The notes beneath the pieces were generated by a model. It was not told the DNA's origin, searched no databases, and was given only the letters and a program-made list of their open reading frames with translations. A stretch of DNA of 64,000 nt from Atopobium sp. UBA1382 (GTDB lineage: Bacteria; Actinomycetota; Coriobacteriia; Coriobacteriales; Atopobiaceae). Made by a program: the position numbers and the translations under genes. The DNA lies in NCBI GenBank assembly GCA_002305805.1, contig DBQY01000009.1, positions 84,760-148,759 of the forward strand, given 5' to 3'. This document shows positions 54,042 to 61,749 of this stretch, piece after piece (within the stretch, counting starts at the first letter, position 1; every line of letters starts with the position of its first letter).

Positions 54042-54653
54042 CTACGCCTTCTGGCGACCCTGCACCACAAAGCCCACGATGGCGAGCACGATCGTGCCCA
54101 CGAGGATCGCGGTGCCGTTGGCAGCGGAGAAGTCGTTCGCGATGTAGGCCGAGAGCGCGTCGAAGGTGGCCGTCGCGTCGCCCGCGACCACGAGCCCGGA
54201 GAGCGCCGGGAAGGCGAGCGCCGCCGCCAGCACGTTGGGGACCGTGAACGCCGCACCCGACCAGGCGGTGCCCAGGCGGACGGCAAGGTCGGACCAGCGC
54301 GCCGCCGCAAGGCCCAGCAGCAGGCCGGCCACCGCGACGATCACCCACAGGAAGTCGGCCGCCTCCTCGGGCAGCAGCATCGTGACCGCAAAGCCGAGCG
54401 CCGCGCCGGCGACAAAGCCCACGAGGAAGACGCCCGCCTTGTAGACGTACTTGGAGAGCAGCGCGGCGACCACGCCGAGCACGGCGGCGATCACGTACGA
54501 GAGCGTCGAGCCCTCCGTGGACGAAAGCGCGACGTTGAACACGCCGAGAAACACCAGCAGGCCGAGCACCAGGTAGAAGAGGCGCTTGCCGAAAAAGCAG
54601 GCGAGGGCGCCGACGGCGACGTTGACGAGCAGGTATGCGATGACGAGTTCCAT
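54042..54653 (-). CDS. DUF4203/TMEM198-like multi-pass membrane protein
   Basis: 203 residues with about seven closely spaced hydrophobic helices rich in Gly/Ala/Val (VIAYLLVNVAVGALACFFGKRLFYLVLGLLVFLGV, YVIAAVLGVVAALL, AGVFLVGFVAGAALGFAV, FLWVIVAVAGLLLGLAAAR). Layout resembles DUF4203 proteins, whose function is unknown. A hairpin (AGGGTCGCCGC with GCGGTGACCCT, about 54004-54045) overlaps its 3' end and likely terminates it before the metN leader promoter. Confidence 0.68.
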   Translation of the reverse strand: MELVIAYLLVNVAVGALACFFGKRLFYLVLGLLVFLGVFNVALSSTEGSTLSYVIAAVLGVVAALLSKYVYKAGVFLVGFVAGAALGFAVTMLLPEEAADFLWVIVAVAGLLLGLAAARWSDLAVRLGTAWSGAAFTVPNVLAAALAFPALSGLVVAGDATATFDALSAYIANDFSAANGTAILVGTIVLAIVGFVVQGRQKA

Positions 54654-54677
54654 GCGTCTCCCCGCTGTTCGAATTCG

Positions 54678-55151
54678 TTACTCGGTGCGATCGTCGGGCA
54701 ACGGGGCGGCGGACGCCCCGCGCTTACCCGGGCTCACGCCGGCGCATCCAATCGCGTAGACGACGCCGAGCACCAAGATCAGCAGCGGAGCCACCATGGA
54801 GACGTAGACGACCACGACCACGGGTCCAAGCAGCGAGCTGCCCGCATCGGGAACGAACACCGGCACGCCCGCAAACAGCACGAAGGCCAGCGCAAGGATG
54901 CCGATGATCCGGCACACGATCTTGGTGATGCGACCTACGAGGATCCTCTTGAACCACAGCAGGGCGAGACCCGCCAGAGCCCCGATAGCATAGAGAAGCA
55001 TCGGTGCGGCAAGCACCACGCCGAGCTGCACGACGGGATCCGAGATGTTCGCGGTCCCCTCGCCGGTCTGCCACCAGACGAGAAAGGCGCCGCACACCGC
55101 GGCGACCACGATCCATGCAACAAGATTTCCGATGAACGTCGATTTCTTCAA
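54678..55151 (-). CDS. Small multi-pass membrane protein of unknown function
   Basis: 157 residues if started at the TTG at 55149-55151, which has GGGAGG five bases upstream; the open frame continues upstream to 55295 but overlaps the divergent hemolysin III start region. Four hydrophobic segments (LVAWIVVAAVCGAFLVWW, LGVVLAAPMLLYAIGALAGLALLW, IVCRIIGILALAFVLFAGVPVF, LLGPVVVVVYVSMVAPLLILVLGVVYAIG) and a polar C-terminal tail. No family recognised. Lies 24 bases upstream of the DUF4203 gene, likely co-transcribed. Confidence 0.65.
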   Translation of the reverse strand: MKKSTFIGNLVAWIVVAAVCGAFLVWWQTGEGTANISDPVVQLGVVLAAPMLLYAIGALAGLALLWFKRILVGRITKIVCRIIGILALAFVLFAGVPVFVPDAGSSLLGPVVVVVYVSMVAPLLILVLGVVYAIGCAGVSPGKRGASAAPLPDDRTE

Positions 55152-55248
55152 GGAGACCTCCCGGGCGGGCCTGAGGAGTATGCTTTCCCCAAACGGACAA
55201 TCTGGGCCATTATACCCCCGAAGAGGCCCTCGTCCCCAGGGAGGGACC

Positions 55249-55926
55249 ATGGTTGAGGCCAGTAGCTCTGCCGATGAGAAGCGCGGCCTGCGCAAGCGGC
55301 TCTACTCGCTCGGCGAGGAGATTGCCAACTCCGTCTCGCACGGGGTGGGCGTCCTGCTCGGCATTGCGGCGCTCGTGCTGCTGATCGTGATGGCGGTCTC
55401 GCACGGCGGCGGCGTCCGCCTGGCGGCGGCCATCATCATGGGCGTCTCGCTCATCATCGAGTACCTCTTCTCCACGCTCTACCACGCCCTCGCGCCCGAG
55501 AAAGCCAAGGCCGTCTTCCGCGTGCTGGACCATTGCGGCATCTACCTGCTCATCGCCGGGAGCTATGCGCCCTTCTCGCTGGTGACGCTCGCCGACCGCG
55601 GCGGCCTTGTGCTGTGCGTGGCGGTCTGGGTGGTGGCCGTCGTGGGCATCGTCGCCGAGTGCCTGCTGCGCGAGCGCCAGCCCGCCTGGCTCACCGCGCT
55701 GATCTACGTCCTCATGGGCTGGCTCGTGGTCTTTCACATCGGCGACCTCTGGGAGCTTCTGCCCCCGCCCGCGTTCTGGCTGCTTTTTGCCGGCGGGCTC
55801 AGCTATACCGTGGGCGCGGTCTTCTACGCCATCAAGAAGGTGCCCTACCTACACTTTGTCTTCCACCTGTTCACGCTTGCGGGCAGCGTCTGCATCACGC
55901 TCTCCGCGCTCCTCTTCGTGGTGTGA
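55249..55926 (+). CDS. Hemolysin III / PAQR family membrane protein
   Basis: 225 residues from ATG at 55249 (AGGGAGGGACC upstream). Seven membrane helices with HlyIII/PAQR motifs: IANSVSHGVGVLLG (first conserved His), SLIIEYLFSTLYHAL, RVLDHCGIYLLIAGSYAPFSL and PYLHFVFHLFTLAGS (HxxxH). These Ser/His/Asp residues form a metal-binding, hydrolase-like site. Some members are reported to alter membranes; the physiological role is unsettled. Divergent from the small membrane protein gene. Confidence 0.93.
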   Translation: MVEASSSADEKRGLRKRLYSLGEEIANSVSHGVGVLLGIAALVLLIVMAVSHGGGVRLAAAIIMGVSLIIEYLFSTLYHALAPEKAKAVFRVLDHCGIYLLIAGSYAPFSLVTLADRGGLVLCVAVWVVAVVGIVAECLLRERQPAWLTALIYVLMGWLVVFHIGDLWELLPPPAFWLLFAGGLSYTVGAVFYAIKKVPYLHFVFHLFTLAGSVCITLSALLFVV

Positions 55927-55937
55927 CCCCCCTCTTC

Positions 55938-56173
55938 AGAGGTTTGGGTTCACCGTTCCCGCCAAACGTGGTCCATATATCATTTATTGAACCGGTTATC
56001 TGGGGTTTTGTCATGACGTGCTTCCGTCCGGCGGCCACCTCGAACCCAAACCGTTTTCCGGTTTGGGTTCGTCCATCGGTCAGATTCGCAATGGATAACA
56101 AGAATTGAACCAGTTACCTGCGGTTTCTCTCCCGCTTTGCGCTCGCCGTCTCGTTTCGTGAACCCAAACCTCG
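55938..56173. repeat. 236-bp symmetric element of two 115-bp halves
   Basis: The 331-base gap between hemolysin III and the M20 peptidase holds an element bounded by perfect 15-bp inverted ends, GAGGTTTGGGTTCAC (55938-55952) and its complement (56159-56173). At its centre, CGAACCCAAACCG (56041-56053) and CGGTTTGGGTTCG (56059-56071) form a 13-bp hairpin with a 5-base loop. Each half also contains a direct copy of ATTGAACCrGTTAyCTGsGG followed by TTT, at about 55987 and 56104, 117 bp apart. No coding or known RNA is seen. Peptidase promoter signals must lie in or after the element. Confidence 0.85.
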
Positions 56174-56257
56174 GAGGCGGCGGAAGACGGCGGAATACGA
56201 GGCGCGCTCACGCGCTAAGATGGTCGGCGAGAAGAACCGCGACGCCGAGGAGGGCAC

Positions 56258-57676
56258 ATGGTTGACGAGCAGCTCAAGCGCGAGGTAGACGCTTTCGTGG
56301 ACGAGGTCTGGGAGGACGTCGTCGCAGACATGGATCGCCTCGTGCGCCACGACTCCGTGGAGGACCTCGAGCACGCCGAGCCCGGCAAGCCCTGGGGCCC
56401 AGCCGCAAACGACGCGCTCGTCGAGGCGGAGCGCATGGCGGAGCGCCTGGGCCTCGAGGTCACGGACCTCGACGGCTATCTTGGTTTTGCCGACGTCCCC
56501 GGCGCCTCCGGCCCCGAGCGCTACGTCGCCACGATCGCCCACACCGACATCGTGCCCACCGGCGAGGGCTGGAACTTCCCGCCGCTCGCCGTCACGCGCA
56601 AGGACGGCATGCTGATCGGCCGCGGCGTGGCCGACGATAAGGGCCCCTTCGTGCTCTCGCTCTACGCGGCCCACTTCTTCGCCCGCCGCGCCGCCGCCGG
56701 TCACGGGCTGCCCTACACCCTGCGCTGCATCATCGGCAACAACGAGGAAACCGGCATGGGCGACGTGCCGTACTACCTCGAGCGCTATCCCGAGCCGCTC
56801 TTCTGCTTCTCCCCCGACGCCGAGTTCCCGCTCATCTGCGGCGAGAAGGGCCTCTACGGCGGCGAGTTTGCCTCGGGCACCGTGGCGGGCGAGAAGATCG
56901 TGGAGCTTTCCGGCGGCACGGTCTCCAACGCCATCCCCCGCTCGGCGACCGCACTCGTGCGCGCTGACGCCTCCGCGCTCCCCGCAGCGGAGCGCATCGA
57001 GGTCGAGCCTGCCAGCGATGGTCTCGCACGCGTAACGGCCACCGGCATCGGCGGCCACGCCTCGATGCCGGCCGGGACCGTCAACGCCATCGGCGTGCTC
57101 GCGCGCTATCTACTTGCCAGCGACCTCGCAGGCGAGGGCGAGCGCAGCTTCCTCGAGCTGCTCGTGACCCTCACCGAGGACGCCTACGGCCGCGCCGCCG
57201 GCGTCGCCTCCACCGACGACAAGTTTGGCGACCTCACGCTCGTGGCGGGCGTTGTGCGCACCGTGGACGGCCGCTTCACGCAGACCGTGGACTCGCGCTT
57301 CCCCACCTCCACCACGGCCGAGAAGATCACTGCCCGCCTCACCGAGCTGGCGGCCGCCCACGGCTGCACCTACGAGGCCGGGCGCGGTGAGGAGCCCTTC
57401 TACATCAGCCCCGAGAGCCCGGAGATCCACGCCCTTCTCGACACCTACGCCGAGTACACCGGCCGCGAGGGCAAGGCGTTCACGATCGGCGGCGGCACCT
57501 ACGCGCGCCACTTCCAGCGCGCCTGTGCCTTTGGCCCGCAGGACCCCGCCGACGAGCTGCCGGAGTGGGTCGGCGGCGAGCACGGCCCCGACGAGGGCGT
57601 CTCCGAGGAGGCCATGCGCCGCGCGCTCAAGATCTACATCGTCTCGATCGCCCGCCTCATGGAGCTCGAGCTGTAA
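56258..57676 (+). CDS. M20 family dipeptidase (PepV/Sapep type)
   Basis: 472 residues from ATG at 56258 (GAGGAGGG upstream). Zinc site: His in VATIAHTDIVP, bridging Asp in GRGVADDKGPF, catalytic Glu pair in IIGNNEETGMGD, Asp in FCFSPDAEFPL, and a late His in VGGEHGPDEGV. PepV-like enzymes are about 460-470 residues and cleave dipeptides, including some with an N-terminal D- or beta-residue. The lid domain is present (GTVSNAIPRSATALV ... GIGGHASMPAGTVNA). Cytosolic. A second dipeptidase besides the C69 enzyme, which fits peptide-based nutrition. Confidence 0.92.
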   Translation: MVDEQLKREVDAFVDEVWEDVVADMDRLVRHDSVEDLEHAEPGKPWGPAANDALVEAERMAERLGLEVTDLDGYLGFADVPGASGPERYVATIAHTDIVPTGEGWNFPPLAVTRKDGMLIGRGVADDKGPFVLSLYAAHFFARRAAAGHGLPYTLRCIIGNNEETGMGDVPYYLERYPEPLFCFSPDAEFPLICGEKGLYGGEFASGTVAGEKIVELSGGTVSNAIPRSATALVRADASALPAAERIEVEPASDGLARVTATGIGGHASMPAGTVNAIGVLARYLLASDLAGEGERSFLELLVTLTEDAYGRAAGVASTDDKFGDLTLVAGVVRTVDGRFTQTVDSRFPTSTTAEKITARLTELAAAHGCTYEAGRGEEPFYISPESPEIHALLDTYAEYTGREGKAFTIGGGTYARHFQRACAFGPQDPADELPEWVGGEHGPDEGVSEEAMRRALKIYIVSIARLMELEL

Positions 57677-57692
57677 ATCATACGCACCCCAC

Positions 57693-57780
57693 GGCCAGGG
57701 GCGGCGAAGGTCCGGCGCTCAGACAGCTTGCCGCAGAGAACGCGGCAAGAACTCGCGGCGGGCCTTCGCCGCCCCTGGCC
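57693..57780. terminator. Long bidirectional terminator between dipeptidase and amylase
   Basis: GGCCAGGGGCGGCGAAGG (57693-57710) is exactly complementary to 57763-57780 (18 bp); inside, CTTGCCGC (57727-57734) and GCGGCAAG (57742-57749) form a second stem. It fills the gap between two convergent genes. Similar nested design to the hairpin at 39778-39855 but a different sequence. Confidence 0.75.
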
Positions 57781-57790
57781 CTATCGCTGC

Positions 57791-59314
57791 CTACGCGCGC
57801 ATCTCCTCGGTATCGGAGGCGATCTCGCGGGCGATGCGGTGGAGCTGGCGGTCGTTCTCGAGCGCGTCCGCCGTCTTCTCCGGCAGGTAAACGGAGAGGC
57901 GCCCGCCGAGCGTGCGGAACGTGGCCCAGCCCTCAGCGTCCACCGTGACGTCGTCCTGCTCGCCGATCACGCAGCTCCAGGTCTCGCCGGCGTGGGCTGT
58001 GCCCACGAACATGCGCTTCTCGCCGCCGTCGCGGTCGGTGAGGACCACAGCCACGCCACTACCCTCATGCTCGGCGTTTCCCTCGCGCGTCCAGCCGATC
58101 ACGTCCGGCGCGTCCAGGAAGTCGTGCTGCGCGCCGTAGGCAAAGCGGCGGCGGATCTCCATCAGCAGCGGCAGCTCCGCCACGGCGGGGATGTTGCCGT
58201 CGTTGGGCATGCCGTAGAGGTCGCCGTAGAAGACGCAGGGGTAGCCGGCCTCGCGCAGGAGGATCAGCGCGTAGGCGGCGGGCTTGAACCACGTCTGGAC
58301 GAAGGACTGCAGCGCCTGACCGGGCTGCGTGTCGTGGTTCTCGGCAAAGGTGACGGCGTGCACCGGGTCGCGCTCCACGAGCGTGCCCGAGAAGATCTTG
58401 GAGAGATCCACGTTGCCGTTGGAGCACGACGCCGCGTAGAGGTTGTAGTGCAGCGGCACGTCGAAGAGCGAGAGCGCGCGCTCCTCGCCGAGATAGGCCT
58501 GGAGCTCGTCGGCCGTGCGGCCCCAGTACTCGCCCACCGTGAAGAGCTCCTTGCCGGCGTGCTTGCGCACGGCGTCGAGCCAGCGCAGGTAGAAGCCGCG
58601 GTCAATGTGCTTGAGCGCGTCCAGGCGAAATCCGTCCAGCCCGCAGGCGTCCACGTACCAGCAGCCCCAGCGCACGAGCTCGTCGAAGACGCGCGGGTCG
58701 TTCACGTCAACATCGGCGCCCATGAGGTAGTCGTAGTTGGCGTTCTCGGTGCGGTCCACGGCGCTGTCCCAGTGCTTGCCGTCAAAGAGGAAGATGGCCT
58801 TGCGCTTGGCCTTGTCGTCCCAGTCCACGCCATGGAAGCACGTCCAGTCCCAGGTGAAGTCCGAGTACGTACCCGCGCGCCCGGGAAAATCGAAGCGCGT
58901 CCACGCGGAGATGGTCTGGACGTCGCCCAGCACGGCCTCGCGGTTGTTGGCCTGCACCTCGCGAGCCGGCACGTCCTCGCATCCGTCCGCACCCAGGCGC
59001 TGGTTGAGCACGATGTCCGCCAGGGCCTGGATGCCGTTCTCCTGCAGCGCGCGCACGGCGGCCTCGTACTCCGCGCGCGTGCCGTACTTGGTGCGCACAG
59101 AGCCCTTCTGATCGAACTCGCCGAGGTCATACGTGTCATAGACGCCGTAGCCCACGTCCTCGCCGCCCTTCTCGGCCTTGTAGGCGGGCGGCAGCCATAC
59201 GGCGGTGATGCCCTGGTAGGCAAAGTCGGGGGCCTGCTCGGCGATGCGGCGCCAGTGCGAACCGTCGGCGGGCAGATACCAGGAGAAACCCTGGAGCATG
59301 GTTCCGTTGGTCAT
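57791..59314 (-). CDS. Cytoplasmic alpha-amylase (GH13_5 type)
   Basis: 507 residues without signal peptide, resembling the liquefying/cytoplasmic AmyA group. N-terminus GTMLQGFSWYLPADGSHW is diagnostic. Catalytic blocks: ALADIVLNQRLGADG, GCDGFRLDALKHI-type segment reading CGLDGFRLDALKHID (nucleophile), LFTVGEYWG (acid/base) and FAENHDTQPGQA. Domain B carries the WDWTCFHGVDWDD segment of this subfamily. Hydrolyses internal alpha-1,4 bonds in glycogen or imported maltodextrins. Start overlaps the stop of the upstream membrane protein (ATGA), so the two are co-translated. Confidence 0.94.
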   Translation of the reverse strand: MTNGTMLQGFSWYLPADGSHWRRIAEQAPDFAYQGITAVWLPPAYKAEKGGEDVGYGVYDTYDLGEFDQKGSVRTKYGTRAEYEAAVRALQENGIQALADIVLNQRLGADGCEDVPAREVQANNREAVLGDVQTISAWTRFDFPGRAGTYSDFTWDWTCFHGVDWDDKAKRKAIFLFDGKHWDSAVDRTENANYDYLMGADVDVNDPRVFDELVRWGCWYVDACGLDGFRLDALKHIDRGFYLRWLDAVRKHAGKELFTVGEYWGRTADELQAYLGEERALSLFDVPLHYNLYAASCSNGNVDLSKIFSGTLVERDPVHAVTFAENHDTQPGQALQSFVQTWFKPAAYALILLREAGYPCVFYGDLYGMPNDGNIPAVAELPLLMEIRRRFAYGAQHDFLDAPDVIGWTREGNAEHEGSGVAVVLTDRDGGEKRMFVGTAHAGETWSCVIGEQDDVTVDAEGWATFRTLGGRLSVYLPEKTADALENDRQLHRIAREIASDTEEMRA

Positions 59315-60252
59315 GATTCTTCCGTGAGATCGGGCCCGGACACGAGGGCCACGCCGGCAGCGGCGGCGAGCTCCTCGGGCGTGGGCTGACGGTCAATACG
59401 ATAGGCCAGATAGACGCAGGCGAGCATGAAGACGATGTCGAGCACGAGGTCAAACGTGAGGCCAAAGACCCCGCGCTCGATCACGTGCCCGACGGCCTGG
59501 ACAAGATCGAGCACCAGCGCCAGCGCGGCCACCACCAGAAACGGCTTGATCTTCTGGGGACGGTTGGACCCCCAGATGCCGAGAGCGCCCACCCCCACGC
59601 TCACGCCTGCGGCAAGGCCGCCAAACACGAGCAGGGCGTAGAGCGTGTCCGTCACCGTAATGGGAATGCCGGAGATGACCGCGCGTTCGCCCTCCCCATA
59701 GACAACGAGCGCCGCTCCCATCACGCAGACCACGACGAGCGTGAGCACGCCCTTCAGGATGACGAGCTCGGAGAGCAGATGCAGCACGCGCTGGTGGCGC
59801 GAGCGCAGAAACGTCTCGCCGGAGACGCCCTTGTCGTGCTCCTCCTTGACCTTGTCGGCCAGGCGCGAGCAGATCAGCACGTAGACGATCGTCGTGGTGA
59901 GGACGATGGGGTTGAACAGGATGAACGTGCCCATGCCCCAGCCCCACACGATGGCAACCAGCACCGCGAGGCCCACGAGGTAGCAGAGGAACCGGTACGG
60001 CCCCACCCGCGCCGAGTTGTTGGAGGCGACGAGGCCGAGGGCGGCCGTGAGGACGAGCAGGCCCGCCACCACGAGGATCATGACGCCAAAGGTGACGGAC
60101 GCCCAGAGGTCCGCGCCGCCGAGCACGCCCGGCACGAGCACGAGCAGCCCACCGACAAGAACGAGCAGGCCGATGCCACCCATGAGCAGGGAGACCATGC
60201 GCAGGACGGCCTGCGTGGGCGTACGCGGAACCGACGGCTCCAGGTCTTCCAT
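59311..60252 (-). CDS. Multi-pass membrane protein with internal duplication
   Basis: 313 residues, about eight hydrophobic helices in two similar halves. Each half has four helices and a matching turn: AALGLVASNNSARVGPYRFL in the first, GALGIWGSNRPQKIKPFL in the second, separated by a charged loop (LADKVKEEHDKGVSGETFL). No recognised family or catalytic motif. It is translationally coupled to the downstream alpha-amylase by a 4-base overlap, yet a direct functional link is not obvious. Confidence 0.68.
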   Translation of the reverse strand: MEDLEPSVPRTPTQAVLRMVSLLMGGIGLLVLVGGLLVLVPGVLGGADLWASVTFGVMILVVAGLLVLTAALGLVASNNSARVGPYRFLCYLVGLAVLVAIVWGWGMGTFILFNPIVLTTTIVYVLICSRLADKVKEEHDKGVSGETFLRSRHQRVLHLLSELVILKGVLTLVVVCVMGAALVVYGEGERAVISGIPITVTDTLYALLVFGGLAAGVSVGVGALGIWGSNRPQKIKPFLVVAALALVLDLVQAVGHVIERGVFGLTFDLVLDIVFMLACVYLAYRIDRQPTPEELAAAAGVALVSGPDLTEES

Positions 60253-60331
60253 GCAGTCCCCCTCTCTCGGCCCTCGTGATCCAGAGGAGTATACCCAAAC
60301 GAGGATGGAGGAGTCAGAGCCGGATGCCGCG

Positions 60332-60886
60332 TCACGCGAAGGTAGCGGCCTCGTAGTCCGTGGGCTCGACGAGATAGCCGCGCTCGGAGAGGGCGCTCTC
60401 GACCTCGTCGAGAACCTCCTCGCTCGCGGCGCTCACGTGATGGAAGTGATAGCCGCTCGTGACCTCCATGAGCGGGGCGGACACACCGGAGGCGAGCTCG
60501 GCCATAAAGCGCTCAACGTCGCGTCGGCTGGAGATTCCCAGATCTGAGGACACCTTCCCGTAGACGCGGTGGTTCACAAAGACGTCCTCCACGCACCCGC
60601 CCAGATCGACCACGCAGGTCAGCTCATCGGCGGTCTGCTCCGCGGTGTGGCGGCACTTGAACAGGCGCATGGGCCGCGTCGGCGCGCCATCGACGAGAAG
60701 GACGTAGCCACGATTGGTAGAGACGATCTTCTCGCCCCGCGTGCGCAGCAGCGCAATGTCAGTGACCACGACCTGGCGACTCACGCCACATGCCTCGGCG
60801 AGCTCGCCGCCCGAGAGCGGCCCGTCGGCACCGCGCAGCGCCCCCATGATCTTCTCGCGCCGGGCGTCCCCGGAGCCGACGCTCAC
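60332..60886 (-). CDS. niaR: NiaR-type niacin-responsive transcriptional repressor
   Basis: 184 residues from GTG at 60884-60886, overlapping the nadC stop (GTGA), with GGAGGTCC upstream. N-terminal winged HTH (REKIMGALRGADGPLSGGELAEACGVSRQVVVTDIALLRTRG) followed by the 3H domain (RHTAEQTADELTCVVDLGG, VEDVFVNHRVYGKVSSDL, SGYHFHHVSA), named for its His residues that bind metal. NiaR binds nicotinic acid and represses NAD genes. As last gene of nadA-nadB-nadC-niaR it likely controls this operon. Confidence 0.92.
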   Translation of the reverse strand: MSVGSGDARREKIMGALRGADGPLSGGELAEACGVSRQVVVTDIALLRTRGEKIVSTNRGYVLLVDGAPTRPMRLFKCRHTAEQTADELTCVVDLGGCVEDVFVNHRVYGKVSSDLGISSRRDVERFMAELASGVSAPLMEVTSGYHFHHVSAASEEVLDEVESALSERGYLVEPTDYEAATFA

Positions 60887-61737
60887 CCCAGGACCTCCAG
60901 GTGCTTGAGCGAGAGGTCGAGGATCGGCGCGGAGTGCGTGAGCGCTCCGCAGGAGACGAAGTCCACGCCCAGATCCACGTAGCGTCCCACGTTGGCGGCC
61001 TCCACGTTGCCCGAGGCCTCGGTCTGGGCATGGCCATCGATGAGGGCGATGGCAGCGGCCATGTCGTTGTGGGACATGTTGTCCAGCATGATGATGTCCG
61101 CCCCGGCCTCCACGGCCTCGCGGACCATCTCGAGGCTCTCGCACTCCACCTCGACCTTGTCCACGAAGGGAGCCGTCGCGCGCGCCATGGCCACGGCCTC
61201 GGCCACGCCCCCTGCGGCGTCGATGTGGTTGTCCTTGAGCAGCACGCCGTCAGAGAGGCCGTAGCGGTGCAGGCTGCCGCCGCCCAGGCGCACGGCCTCG
61301 CGCTCGAAGAGGCGCATGCCGGGCGTGGTCTTGCGCGTGCAGACGAGCGTGGTTGCCGTGCCCTCGAGCGCGGCGGCGATGCCCGCCGTATAGGTTGCGA
61401 TGCCGCTCATGCGCTGCAGGTAGTTGAGGGCGGTGCGCTCGCCCTCCAGCAGCACGCGCACATCGCCCTCCACGGTGGCCACGTGCTGGCCCGCGCTCAC
61501 GCGCTCGCCGTCCGCCACGTCGGCGGTGACGCGCGTGGCGGGGTCGAGCAGCTCGAAGACGCGCGAGAAGACCGCGAGGCCCGCGATCACGCCGTCCGCC
61601 TTGGCGATGAGCTGCACGCGACCGGGACGCGATTCGGGCATCACCGCGGCGGTGGAGACGTCGCCGAAGGGCATGTCCTCGCGCAGTGCCGCGCGGATGT
61701 GGTCGTCCATCTGCATCTGGATCATGGGGTCGGTCAT
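60883..61737 (-). CDS. nadC: Nicotinate-nucleotide pyrophosphorylase (quinolinate phosphoribosyltransferase)
   Basis: 284 residues. Converts quinolinate and PRPP to nicotinate mononucleotide with CO2 release. Family blocks: EDMPFGDVSTAAVMPES, LNYLQRMSGIATYT, CTRKTTPGMRLFEREAVRLGGGSLHRYGL, LLKDNHIDAAGG, KVEVECESLEMVREAVEAGADIIMLDNM cut here into its known strands, and EASGNVEAANV. Third gene in the NAD operon, 12 bases after nadB. Confidence 0.96.
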   Translation of the reverse strand: MTDPMIQMQMDDHIRAALREDMPFGDVSTAAVMPESRPGRVQLIAKADGVIAGLAVFSRVFELLDPATRVTADVADGERVSAGQHVATVEGDVRVLLEGERTALNYLQRMSGIATYTAGIAAALEGTATTLVCTRKTTPGMRLFEREAVRLGGGSLHRYGLSDGVLLKDNHIDAAGGVAEAVAMARATAPFVDKVEVECESLEMVREAVEAGADIIMLDNMSHNDMAAAIALIDGHAQTEASGNVEAANVGRYVDLGVDFVSCGALTHSAPILDLSLKHLEVLG

Positions 61738-61749
61738 GGGGATCTCCTC

